Shown here piece after piece: positions 1 to 6,864 of a DNA stretch of 46,196 nt (the stretch's first letter is position 1; every line of letters starts with the position of its first letter). The stretch is from Treponema sp. (GTDB lineage: Bacteria; Spirochaetota; Spirochaetia; Treponematales; Treponemataceae). A model generated the notes under the pieces. The model saw only the letters and a list, made by a program, of their open reading frames with translations, had not been told where the DNA came from and searched no databases. Both the position numbers and the translations under genes were made by a program. The stretch covers positions 1 through 46,196 of the forward strand of contig JAKSTJ010000019.1 in assembly GCA_024402635.1 (NCBI GenBank). The letters are read 5' to 3'.

Positions 1-693
1 ATTATTGCTTACGATCTGGTGAACATCAGAGATTTTGCTACTGATAAACACCATACCTGTGATGACGGAACGTATGGAGGAGGAGCTGGACAGTTAATGC
101 TTCCTGAACCTCTCGGAAAAGCACTTGATAGTGTAAATGCCCGCAAGAAGTATGTTATTTACGTAACTCCAAGTGGAAAACAGCTTACACAAAAAGTTGC
201 TGAAGAATTAAGTCACAAAGACGAACTTGTTTTTATCTGTGGTCGTTACGAAGGTATTGATCAGAGAATTATTGATTCTTATGTAGACGCAGAAATCTCT
301 ATTGGAGATTATGTAATGTCTTCTGGAGAAGTTGCAGCAACAGTAGTTATTGATACTGTTTATCGTTTAGTAGACGGTGTAATTTCTCATGAATCATTGG
401 AAGAAGAAAGTTATTGTGATGGACTTTTGGAGTATCCACAATATACTCATCCAGAAGATTGGAAGGGTATGAAGGTTCCACCAGTTTTATTAAGTGGTAA
501 TCATGAGGAAATCCGAAAGTGGCGGCTTAAAAAGCGGTTGATGAAAACAATGGCCAACAGACCAGATTTAATTTCTGTTGCCCGTATGAAAGGTCAGCTT
601 TCTGAAGAAGCCGAAAAGATGATTGAGGAAATTACTGAGCAGACTTTCTTAAAACGTAATAAGAAAAAGCGTAGCAAGAAAGCTGAAAACTAA
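1..693 (+). CDS. trmD: tRNA (guanine37-N1)-methyltransferase TrmD, 5' end cut off by the window
   Basis: Makes m1G37 next to the anticodon of tRNAs reading CNN codons, using S-adenosylmethionine, which prevents +1 frameshifting. The reading frame is open from base 1 ([12 protein letters not shown]), so the true start lies upstream and roughly 25-35 residues are missing. Visible family motifs are the [20 protein letters not shown] stretch, the [12 protein letters not shown] segment and the [11 protein letters not shown] loop of the SPOUT knot that binds SAM. The C-terminus carries an extra Lys/Arg-rich tail ([10 protein letters not shown]). It is followed 13 nt later by rplS, the usual trmD-rplS pairing. 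Confidence 0.96.
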   Translation: MIAYDLVNIRDFATDKHHTCDDGTYGGGAGQLMLPEPLGKALDSVNARKKYVIYVTPSGKQLTQKVAEELSHKDELVFICGRYEGIDQRIIDSYVDAEISIGDYVMSSGEVAATVVIDTVYRLVDGVISHESLEEESYCDGLLEYPQYTHPEDWKGMKVPPVLLSGNHEEIRKWRLKKRLMKTMANRPDLISVARMKGQLSEEAEKMIEEITEQTFLKRNKKKRSKKAEN

Positions 694-706
694 AAAGGAG
701 ATCATT

Positions 707-1144
707 ATGGATCTTATTAAAACTATTGAAGAATCACAGAAACGTCCTGGAGCTCAGGATTTCAATGTTGGTGATACAGTAAAAGTTTTCTTCAAAATTA
801 TTGAAGGTAAAACAGAACGTGTTCAGATTTACGAAGGTGTTGTTCTTTGTAAGAAAAATGAAGGTGCTCGTAAAACTTTCACAGTACGTAAGATTTCTTA
901 CGGTGTAGGAGTTGAACGTGTATTCCCTTATAACAGCCCACGTATCCAGAAAGTAGAAATTGTACGTCCTGGTAAAGTACGTCGTGCTAAACTTTACTAC
1001 TTACGCGATAAGATTGGTAAAGATGCTAAAGTTAAGACTTTGGTTGGTGCAAAAGTTACAGAAGCTATGAATGCTCGTAACGCTGCTGCTGCAGCCGCTG
1101 CTGCTGCAAAAGAAGCTGCTGAAAAAGAAGCTGGAAACAACTAA
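707..1144 (+). CDS. rplS: 50S ribosomal protein L19 with alanine-rich tail
   Basis: Large-subunit ribosomal protein at the 30S-50S interface. The body matches L19 over its whole length ([13 protein letters not shown] near residues 19-31, then [25 protein letters not shown] and AKLYYLRD). Family members are usually about 115 residues; this one has 145 because of a C-terminal extension starting near residue 120 that contains a run of nine alanines followed by [10 protein letters not shown] good AAGGAG Shine-Dalgarno lies just before the ATG. It is co-transcribed with trmD and ends in a clear terminator. Confidence 0.97.
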   Translation: MDLIKTIEESQKRPGAQDFNVGDTVKVFFKIIEGKTERVQIYEGVVLCKKNEGARKTFTVRKISYGVGVERVFPYNSPRIQKVEIVRPGKVRRAKLYYLRDKIGKDAKVKTLVGAKVTEAMNARNAAAAAAAAAKEAAEKEAGNN

Positions 1145-1169
1145 TTTAAAATAACTAATTAGTATATGA

Positions 1170-1206
1170 AAAGGAATTTGCATCTTTTGCAAATTCCTTT
1201 TTTTTT
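1170..1206 (+). terminator. Rho-independent terminator after rplS
   Basis: A perfect 13-bp stem (1170-1182 with 1188-1200, AAAGGAATTTGCA / TGCAAATTCCTTT) has a 5-nt loop and is followed by T's. It ends the trmD-rplS transcript and shows that the next gene must start after it. Confidence 0.92.
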
Positions 1207-1219
1207 ATACAATTTTATT

Positions 1220-2317
1220 GTGGATATAAAAAATGTTCAGATAAACAGTCAGGTTTCTCTTCAGCATCAAAATGGAAAAGTATTAAAAAATGGAAGTTCT
1301 GTTTTAGTAAGAATTTTATCTTCAAAAGGTAATGGAAAATACGAAGCATCTGTTGCAGGTGTAAAAGTTGAAGTAAGTGCTAAAAATCCATTAAAACCTG
1401 GTTCTGTTTTTGTAGCCAATGTAAATTCCAGAAATGGCTCAATAGAAATAAATCCTCAGCAAAATATAAAAGAATCTGTTTTTCAGACAATATTAATGGA
1501 ATCTTCTTCTGGAGAGATTTTTTCTTCTGTAGAAAATCTTCAAATTCAAGCATTACTTACTTCTTTAGGAATGGTTTCTGATAATCTTTCTCTGGCAATT
1601 TTTAATCAGTTTAAGCAGTTAGGAATGAAAATAGATTCTTCTTTTATGAATAAGATTTATAATCTTTCATTGAAATTTAAAGGAAAAGAAAAAAAAGCCG
1701 CTGAACTTATGGTTTTACTAAAACAAAAAGGAATTAGTTTTACAGAAGATGAAATTCAGCAATTACTGATCCAACTGGAAGCTGAAGAATATAAGGATTT
1801 TGATTCTGATAATCATAAGTTTGATGAAAATTCTGAAGATAAATTTGAAATAAAGAACTTTTTTAATATTTTTTTTAAGGAAATATCTGATTCAAAAAAT
1901 GAAATTGGTTTATTTACAATAATGAATCATTTGGGATGGAAAAAAGATAAATCTGGAAATGGAAGCTGGGTTATTCTTCCATTTGAAATTGCTGATCTGG
2001 ATAAAGATGATAAAAATGTTTACGGTAATGGAAACATAAAATTATATCTGGATAATTTAAAAAAATTGAAAACTTTGCACTTAAACTGTAACTATAATAA
2101 AAAAACTTATAATATTTGTCTGGAAGAAACTGATTCATCAATTAATATAAAATTACATATTGATGGATTATCTGAAACTGAAACTAATATTGTAGAAAAA
2201 CTTAAAAAATCAATAAATACAAGAAAATCTGTAAATGTGGAATTTGTTATGAAAAATCAGGCAGAAGGTTTTGGAGCTGGTTTGGAAAAATTAATTTTAG
2301 CTGGAGGTCTTGTATAA
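1220..2317 (+). CDS. FliK-like (flagellar hook-length control type) protein
   Basis: I start it at the GTG at 1220, because the longer open frame from 1166 runs through the rplS terminator; no clear Shine-Dalgarno precedes it. The 365-residue product opens with a small-domain-like segment (GSSVLVRILSS, KPGSVFVANV). Its C-terminal part resembles the FliK/Flg_hook domain: SWVILPFEI around residue 245, then alternating strands KTLHLNCNY and INIKLHIDGL. The pairing with a free FlhB C-terminal domain immediately downstream mirrors the ylqG-ylqH pair beside rplS in Bacillus. A role in substrate switching or tuning of type III export is inferred from this context; sequence similarity to FliK is weak by eye. 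Confidence 0.6.
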   Translation: MDIKNVQINSQVSLQHQNGKVLKNGSSVLVRILSSKGNGKYEASVAGVKVEVSAKNPLKPGSVFVANVNSRNGSIEINPQQNIKESVFQTILMESSSGEIFSSVENLQIQALLTSLGMVSDNLSLAIFNQFKQLGMKIDSSFMNKIYNLSLKFKGKEKKAAELMVLLKQKGISFTEDEIQQLLIQLEAEEYKDFDSDNHKFDENSEDKFEIKNFFNIFFKEISDSKNEIGLFTIMNHLGWKKDKSGNGSWVILPFEIADLDKDDKNVYGNGNIKLYLDNLKKLKTLHLNCNYNKKTYNICLEETDSSINIKLHIDGLSETETNIVEKLKKSINTRKSVNVEFVMKNQAEGFGAGLEKLILAGGLV

Positions 2318-2321
2318 AATT

Positions 2322-2570
2322 ATGGAAAAGAATAAAAGGAAGGCTGTAGCTTTAAAATATCCTGAAGGAGCCTATGCACCTTTTATAACTGCAAAAGGTT
2401 CTGGATTGCTGGCAGATAAAATTATAAAGGAAGCTGAAAAAAATAATGTTCATATAGAAGAAAACCAGGAAATAATAGATTTTTTAACTGCATATGATGT
2501 AGGTTCCTGCGTTCCAGAAGAAACTTGGCAGATTCTTGCTGAAATATTCAGTTTTATTTTGAAATCATAA
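2322..2570 (+). CDS. FlhB C-terminal-domain-like small protein
   Basis: An 82-residue soluble protein resembling only the cytoplasmic C-terminal domain of FlhB/YscU. The strand-helix order K-A-V-A-L-K-Y then A-P-F-I-T-A-K-G, LADKI and EENQEIIDFL matches the FlhB segment that follows its NPTH autocleavage site; the NPTH itself and the membrane part are absent. I use the ATG at 2322, 14 nt after a GGAGG; a TTG 12 nt upstream is possible but sits too close to that site. It begins 4 nt after the FliK-like gene. Such stand-alone domains are known (Bacillus YlqH); how they act on the export gate is not settled. Confidence 0.82.
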   Translation: MEKNKRKAVALKYPEGAYAPFITAKGSGLLADKIIKEAEKNNVHIEENQEIIDFLTAYDVGSCVPEETWQILAEIFSFILKS

Positions 2571-2593
2571 AAAATTTAATTATCTTAATATTA

Positions 2594-2950
2594 ATGAGTA
2601 ATAAATTAATCGGAGATTATGGAGAAGAAAAAGCCTGTGATTACCTGAAAAATAAAGGTTTTGAAATAATAGAGAGAAATTGGCGGACAAGAAGTGGAGA
2701 AATTGATATAATAGTAAAAAAAGCAGATTTATTAGTCTTTGTTGAAGTAAAAACTTTACCAAAAGGCAATATAGATGTGCTAAAAAGGGTGTTAAATCCA
2801 GATAAATTAAAAAGAATTTTAAAAACGTCTAAACGTTTTCTAATAAATAATCGACAATATAGTAACAGCCTAATTAGATTTGACGTGGTTGTTATAGATA
2901 TGCCGGGGTTTGAATCGGTTTATCATATTGAGAATGCTTTTACAGAATAA
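2594..2950 (+). CDS. YraN family (UPF0102) nuclease-like protein
   Basis: A 118-residue member of the YraN family, a restriction-endonuclease-fold protein of unknown physiological role. Conserved elements are the N-terminal G-x-x-G-E-x-x-A-C-x-Y-L-x-x-x-G-F, N-W-R-T-R-S-G-E-I-D-I-I, and the PD-(D/E)xK-like core LLVFVEVKT; the C-terminal RFDVVVID also fits. No Shine-Dalgarno precedes the ATG; a possible TTGAAA...TATCTT promoter overlaps the end of the previous gene. Confidence 0.88.
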   Translation: MSNKLIGDYGEEKACDYLKNKGFEIIERNWRTRSGEIDIIVKKADLLVFVEVKTLPKGNIDVLKRVLNPDKLKRILKTSKRFLINNRQYSNSLIRFDVVVIDMPGFESVYHIENAFTE

Positions 2951-2964
2951 CATTGGGAGACGTT

Positions 2965-3168
2965 ATGATTTCTGGTGCCACATCATCGACAGCAACTTTA
3001 GTTTTGGAAAAAAATGAAAGTACACAACTGTCACCTCGTATTTTGGAATTACGAAGAAAAATACATAGTGAGGAATATCTCGACAATGCGATTCAAAGAA
3101 TTGCTCAGGTTATCAGCAGTAAGTTGATGGAGAATTCTGAAGAATTGAAAATGAGGGATAGTCTCTAA
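2965..3168 (+). CDS. FlgM-like small protein (putative anti-sigma-28)
   Basis: A 67-residue protein. After a Ser/Thr-rich start, the C-terminal half reads R-I-L-E-L-R-R-K-I-H-S-E-E-Y-L-D-N-A-I-Q with R-I-A-Q-V-I following, the pattern of the sigma-binding helices of FlgM (LRxxIxxGxYxxD...IAxxL). The start is the ATG at 2965, with GGGAGA 4 nt upstream; a TTG at 2953 is less likely. If correct it would hold back sigma-28 (FliA) until the hook is complete, which fits the FliK/FlhB-like neighbours. The match is short, so this stays tentative. Confidence 0.58.
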   Translation: MISGATSSTATLVLEKNESTQLSPRILELRRKIHSEEYLDNAIQRIAQVISSKLMENSEELKMRDSL

Positions 3169-3179
3169 AAGGATTTATT

Positions 3180-3650
3180 ATGGACAAGAATCGAAAGAAT
3201 CGGAAGTTTTCAAACTGGAACAATCAGAAAAAAGAAAATAAAAACAACGAAAACAATAAACAACGCAGTTTTCAGTTTAACCATAATAATTATGAAAACG
3301 ATAATGATTTAAAAGAAAAACAAAAAGCGATTCAGGAAATTAAAGCTCGTCAGATTGTTTGTCCAAAATGTAATCAGCCAATTACTGATATTGCCAGTGC
3401 CTTTAGAGATAAAAATTCTGAAGCTCCAATTCATTTTGAATGTGCAATGGAAGAAGTTTCTAAAAATGAGAAATTAAATCAAAATGAAAAAATTGCATAT
3501 ATTGGACAGGGACGATTTGGAATTCTTTATTACGAAAATCCAAGAGATCAGAAACATTTTAAGATTAAAAAGATAATTGAATGGGAAGAAAGAGAACAAA
3601 AATCTCCATGGCGAGATGAATTAAGTGAATTGTATAGTAAAGTAAAATAA
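3180..3650 (+). CDS. Conserved-looking hypothetical protein with possible zinc ribbon
   Basis: 156 residues that I do not recognise. The first ~55 residues are low-complexity, rich in Asn, Lys and Gln. The middle has C-P-K-C-N-Q near residue 61 and H-F-E-C near residue 87, four ligands that could bind one zinc. The rest looks like a small folded domain (IAYIGQGRFGILYYE, KIKKIIEWEERE). An AAAAGGA site precedes the ATG and the gap to the FlgM-like gene is 11 nt, so it belongs to the same operon. RNA or nucleic-acid binding is only a guess from the basic tail and ribbon. Confidence 0.7.
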   Translation: MDKNRKNRKFSNWNNQKKENKNNENNKQRSFQFNHNNYENDNDLKEKQKAIQEIKARQIVCPKCNQPITDIASAFRDKNSEAPIHFECAMEEVSKNEKLNQNEKIAYIGQGRFGILYYENPRDQKHFKIKKIIEWEEREQKSPWRDELSELYSKVK

Positions 3651-3669
3651 TTTTTTATGATAAAATAAA

Positions 3670-3699
3670 GGCAGTGTTGTTTATGCACTGTCTTTTTTT
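3670..3699 (+). terminator. Rho-independent terminator before earP
   Basis: A 7-bp stem GGCAGTG (3670-3676) / CACTGTC (3686-3692) with one G-T pair is followed by seven T's. It closes the flagellar-accessory operon. Confidence 0.85.
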
Positions 3700-3710
3700 A
3701 TAGGTAAAAT

Positions 3711-4838
3711 ATGGAAATTTCTGTTTTATGTAAAGTTGTTGATAATTTTGGAGATATTGGTGTTGCCTGGAGAATGGTAAAGCAACTTGAATTAAATCTC
3801 CGTCGTTCTGAAAAACAATGGGCAAGAAATGCAAAAATTAATTTGATTGTTGATGATCTGGATGCTTTTAATAAGATTAATGATCTTGTTGATGTTTCAA
3901 AGAATTTTCAAATTGTAGAAAATATTCAGATATATTATTGGAAAGCAGAAGAGTTTTGCTATAAAGAATTTTCCGGAAAATGGGAAAAACTTCAGATAAT
4001 TTTAGAATGTTTTCAATGTGGGCGACCAGAATGGATGGAAAAAATTCTTTTTGATGATGGTCTTGAAAAAACTGTAAACATAATAATGATTGATTATTTA
4101 ACAGCAGAAGATTATGCGGAAGATTTTCATAAGTTGCAGTCATTAACTAGAAGTGCAAAAGTTCAGAAAGTTAATTTTATGCCTGGATTTACAGAAAAAA
4201 CTGGCGGATTGATTATTGATGATTTCTGGAATAAATCAATAGAAAGAAATGAAAAAGGTCCTGTTTTATGTTTTACTTATGAAGGTGAATGGAAAGGATT
4301 ATTGAGAGGAGTTGAAAAAGCTCAGAAAGAAATAGACAAAAATCTGGAATTTTATGTTGCTCAGGGACGTGGAAAACAAAGTGTTCTGGATGTTTCAAAA
4401 AATATAAAGGAATTAAAAATTAAAGAACTTCCTTTTGTGAATCAGACTGAATGGGATTGCTTTATGAAAAATTGTTCAGTTCTTTTTATAAGAGGCGAAG
4501 AATCAATGAGCAGAGCCTGTTTAAGCGGAATTCCATTTGTCTGGCATGCATATCCTCAAAGTGATGAATATCAGTTAGTAAAGGTAAAAGCTCTTTTAGA
4601 AAAACTTAGACCTTATTTTGAACCTGAAGATTTTTCTAAAATAGAGGATTTATGGTTATTAATGAACAGTGAAAAGAGTTTGATTACAGATGAAAAACTA
4701 GAAAGCGCTGTGTATAATTTTATGATTCTTCAGGATAAACTTGCAGAAGGTTTTAAAAATTTTAGTGATAAATTAAGAAAAAATGGTGACCTTACTGTTA
4801 ACCTGATGACTTTTATTGATAAAAATTATATAATATAG
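3711..4838 (+). CDS. earP: EarP, EF-P arginine rhamnosyltransferase
   Basis: Transfers rhamnose from dTDP-L-rhamnose to an arginine of elongation factor P. The 375-residue protein has the family hallmarks of a GT-B inverting enzyme: D-N-F-G-D-I-G-V-A-W-R at residues 11-21, holding the two catalytic-region aspartates D11 and D15. Near the C-terminus come RGEESMSRA and PFVWHAYPQSDEYQL, the nucleotide-sugar-binding part. It lies 39 nt upstream of efp, whose sequence keeps the target arginine. The dTDP-rhamnose biosynthesis genes are not in this window. Confidence 0.95.
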   Translation: MEISVLCKVVDNFGDIGVAWRMVKQLELNLRRSEKQWARNAKINLIVDDLDAFNKINDLVDVSKNFQIVENIQIYYWKAEEFCYKEFSGKWEKLQIILECFQCGRPEWMEKILFDDGLEKTVNIIMIDYLTAEDYAEDFHKLQSLTRSAKVQKVNFMPGFTEKTGGLIIDDFWNKSIERNEKGPVLCFTYEGEWKGLLRGVEKAQKEIDKNLEFYVAQGRGKQSVLDVSKNIKELKIKELPFVNQTEWDCFMKNCSVLFIRGEESMSRACLSGIPFVWHAYPQSDEYQLVKVKALLEKLRPYFEPEDFSKIEDLWLLMNSEKSLITDEKLESAVYNFMILQDKLAEGFKNFSDKLRKNGDLTVNLMTFIDKNYII

Positions 4839-4877
4839 AATAAACTTACAAGAAAACTATTTTTAGAGGTTGATATT

Positions 4878-5444
4878 ATGTTAATGACATCACAGTTAAA
4901 AGTTGGAACTGCTTTCATGTATGAAGGAAATCCACTTATCGTTCAGAAAATGCTTGGACAGCGTTCTGGTCGTGCTGGTATGGTTACAAGTTTCCGTGTT
5001 AAGAACCTTGTTACAAACTCGACAATGGATCTTGGTATTGATGCCGGAGAAAAATTTGACGAAGTTGATCTTGATAGCCATACAACAAAACTTTCTTACA
5101 TCGATGGTGATACATATGTATTCATGGATCAGGAAACATATGATCAGTTTGAATTAGCTAAAGATGACCTTGGTGATTATGCTGGATATATTACTCCAGA
5201 AGATGATCTCGAAGTAAATCTTACATTCTATGAAGGAAAAGCTGTAGGTATTGATCTTCCAGTTCGTGTTACACGTACAATTACATACTGTGAACCAGGT
5301 GTAAAAGGTGATACTTCTGGTAAATCATTAAAACCAGCTACACTTGATACAGGAATCGAAGTTCGTGTTCCATTATTCATTAATGACGGTGATAAAATCG
5401 TTATTGATACACGTGATGGTTCATTCCTTGAAAGAGCTAAATAA
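4878..5444 (+). CDS. efp: Elongation factor P (EarP-modified type)
   Basis: Relieves ribosome stalling at polyproline. The 188-residue protein has three beta-barrel domains; the modification loop reads G-Q-R-S-G-R-A-G-M-V, placing the acceptor at Arg32 when counted from the first ATG, exactly the numbering known for rhamnosylated EF-P. The C-terminal signature ITYCEPGVKGDTSGKSLKPA is intact. An AGAGG site lies 8 nt before the ATG at 4878; a second ATG two codons on would shift the loop to residue 30. With earP upstream this forms a self-contained modification module. Confidence 0.98.
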   Translation: MLMTSQLKVGTAFMYEGNPLIVQKMLGQRSGRAGMVTSFRVKNLVTNSTMDLGIDAGEKFDEVDLDSHTTKLSYIDGDTYVFMDQETYDQFELAKDDLGDYAGYITPEDDLEVNLTFYEGKAVGIDLPVRVTRTITYCEPGVKGDTSGKSLKPATLDTGIEVRVPLFINDGDKIVIDTRDGSFLERAK

Positions 5445-5473
5445 TTTTTGATTACATTTCTAAAAATTATAAG

Positions 5474-5504
5474 AAGAGAATCGTGAAAACGGTTCTCTTT
5501 TTTT
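5474..5504 (+). terminator. Rho-independent terminator after efp
   Basis: An 11-bp stem (5474-5484 with 5489-5499, one G-T pair) is capped by a GAAA tetraloop and followed by a T run. It ends the earP-efp transcript. Confidence 0.93.
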
Positions 5505-5510
5505 ACGTTA

Positions 5511-5619
5511 GGCTATGGAACACCTGCACAGCAGTCCACCGCAGGATGAACTTTGTTCAGACGAGGAGGATGACCGTTAGGGAAGTGTGGAACAGCCGGC
5601 CCTAAAATTTATTTTAGGG
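5511..5619 (+). repeat. GC-rich structured intergenic element (possible repeat or RNA)
   Basis: This stretch is clearly richer in G+C than its surroundings and contains nested complementary segments. GGCT (5511-5514) pairs with AGCC (5594-5597), then after a symmetric 5/5 internal loop ACAC (5520-5523) pairs with GTGT (5585-5588). Inside are CTGC/GCAG (5524-5527/5541-5544) and a perfect TGAAC-TTT-GTTCA hairpin (5547-5559). A separate perfect CCCTAAAA-TTTA-TTTTAGGG hairpin follows at 5600-5619. I match it to no riboswitch or small RNA class. It may be a dispersed repeat related in style to the elements at 10774-10900 and within miaB. Confidence 0.5.
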
Positions 5620-5637
5620 AAACGCAAATTTTTTTAT

Positions 5638-5657
5638 ATTAAGTATTTTTACTTAAT
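5638..5657. promoter_or_regulatory. Dyad ATTAAGTA-TTTT-TACTTAAT upstream of the uxuA promoter
   Basis: A perfect 8-bp inverted repeat with a 4-nt spacer lies 15 bp upstream of the putative -35 box. Its position suits an activator or upstream operator. No sugar-acid regulator gene is in the window to pair it with. Confidence 0.4.
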
Positions 5658-5671
5658 TTTTAGAACTAAAA

Positions 5672-5700
5672 TTGAGTAAAATAATTGAGAGTGATATAAT
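5672..5700 (+). promoter_or_regulatory. Sigma70-type promoter of the uxuA operon
   Basis: TTGAGT (5672-5677), a 17-bp spacer and TATAAT (5695-5700) predict a start near 5707, about 27 nt before the uxuA ATG, with a TTGAGG ribosome site in that leader. Confidence 0.75.
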
Positions 5701-5716
5701 AACTTTTATAAAAGTT
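5701..5716. promoter_or_regulatory. Perfect 16-bp palindrome at the uxuA transcription start (candidate operator)
   Basis: AACTTTTATAAAAGTT reads the same on both strands and directly abuts the -10 box, covering the predicted start site. This is the typical place for a repressor such as a GntR- or LacI-family sugar-acid regulator. The regulator itself is not in the window. Confidence 0.55.
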
Positions 5717-5733
5717 TTTATTGAGGTTTTTTT

Positions 5734-6840
5734 ATGGAAATGACATTAAGATGGTACGGAACAGGATTTGATTCCGTTACTTTGAAACAAATTCGTCAGG
5801 TACCAGGCGTTCATGGAGTAATTACAACATTATACGATTCTGTTCCTGGTGATGCATGGGAACTTTCGGCAATTCAGAAAATTAAAAAAGAAGTTCAGGA
5901 TTCTGGGCTTAAAATTGCCGGTATTGAAAGTGTAAATATTCACGATGACATTAAAATTGGTGGTGGAGATCGTGACAAATATATAGAAAATTATATTAAA
6001 ACATTGGAAAGACTTGGACAGGAAGATATTCATATGGTTTGTTATAACTTTATGCCTGTATTTGACTGGACTCGTTCTGAACTTGCCCGTGTTTGCGAAG
6101 ATGGTTCTACTGTTCTTGCTTATAATTCAAAAGCTATTGATGGTGTAAAACCTGAAGAAATGTTTGCCAGCATTGATAAAGATTCAAATGGTTTTATTTT
6201 ACCAGGTTGGGAACCAGAAAGAATGGCTCGTGTAAAAGAACTTTTTGAAATGTACAAAGCCGTTGATGAAGAAAAACTTTTTAATAATCTTGTTTACTTT
6301 TTAAAGGCAATTATGCCTGTTTGTGATAAATATAATATTGATATGGCTATTCATCCCGATGATCCTGCATGGCCAGTATTCGGTCTTCCTCGTATTATTA
6401 CAAGTCAGGAAGGGGTTTGCCGAATGCTAAAAGCAGTTGATAATCCTCATAATGGTTTAACTTTCTGTACAGGTTCTTATGGAACTAACCGTAAAAATGA
6501 TCTTTGTGAATTCATTAAGGCTGCTCAGGGGCGTATTCATTTTGCTCATGTACGTAATCTTAAATTTAATACAGCAATTGATGATCCTGTATTAGACTTT
6601 CAGGAATCTGCTCATCTTTCTTCTGCAGGAACTTTTGATATGTATAAAATCATTAAAACTCTTTATGAAACAGGTTTTGATGGTATTATCCGTCCTGATC
6701 ATGGCCGTATGATTTGGGATGAAAAAGCTATGCCTGGTTATGGATTATATGATAGAGCTCTTGGTGCCTGCTATTTACAGGGATTGTGGGAAGCTTGTGA
6801 AAAATCAATCGATCGCAGTGGAGTGAAAATCTATCGTTAG
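5734..6840 (+). CDS. uxuA: Mannonate dehydratase UxuA
   Basis: Converts D-mannonate to 2-keto-3-deoxygluconate (EC 4.2.1.8), the third step of glucuronate breakdown. The 368-residue protein matches the family throughout: M-T-L-R-W-Y-G at the start, VHGVITTLYDSVPGDAW, AIHPDDPAWPVFGLPRI, GLTFCTGSYG, IHFAHVRN and the C-terminal RPDHGRMIWDE. The His and Cys residues in these blocks are the metal ligands known for UxuA. It is the first gene of the sugar-acid cluster, with its own promoter and palindromic sites. Confidence 0.97.
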   Translation: MEMTLRWYGTGFDSVTLKQIRQVPGVHGVITTLYDSVPGDAWELSAIQKIKKEVQDSGLKIAGIESVNIHDDIKIGGGDRDKYIENYIKTLERLGQEDIHMVCYNFMPVFDWTRSELARVCEDGSTVLAYNSKAIDGVKPEEMFASIDKDSNGFILPGWEPERMARVKELFEMYKAVDEEKLFNNLVYFLKAIMPVCDKYNIDMAIHPDDPAWPVFGLPRIITSQEGVCRMLKAVDNPHNGLTFCTGSYGTNRKNDLCEFIKAAQGRIHFAHVRNLKFNTAIDDPVLDFQESAHLSSAGTFDMYKIIKTLYETGFDGIIRPDHGRMIWDEKAMPGYGLYDRALGACYLQGLWEACEKSIDRSGVKIYR

Positions 6841-6864
6841 ATTTTTAATTATACGGAGTATAAA

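Noticed and set aside
1166..1219. Upstream ATG extending the FliK-like gene by 18 codons
   Set aside because: The extension runs through the rplS terminator hairpin; its residues are simply the translated stem and T run.
5516..5578. Short frame ATG...TAG of about 20 codons inside the GC-rich element after efp
   Set aside because: Codon use is unlike the neighbours, there is no ribosome site, and the same bases take part in inverted repeats, so structure or repeat is a better explanation.
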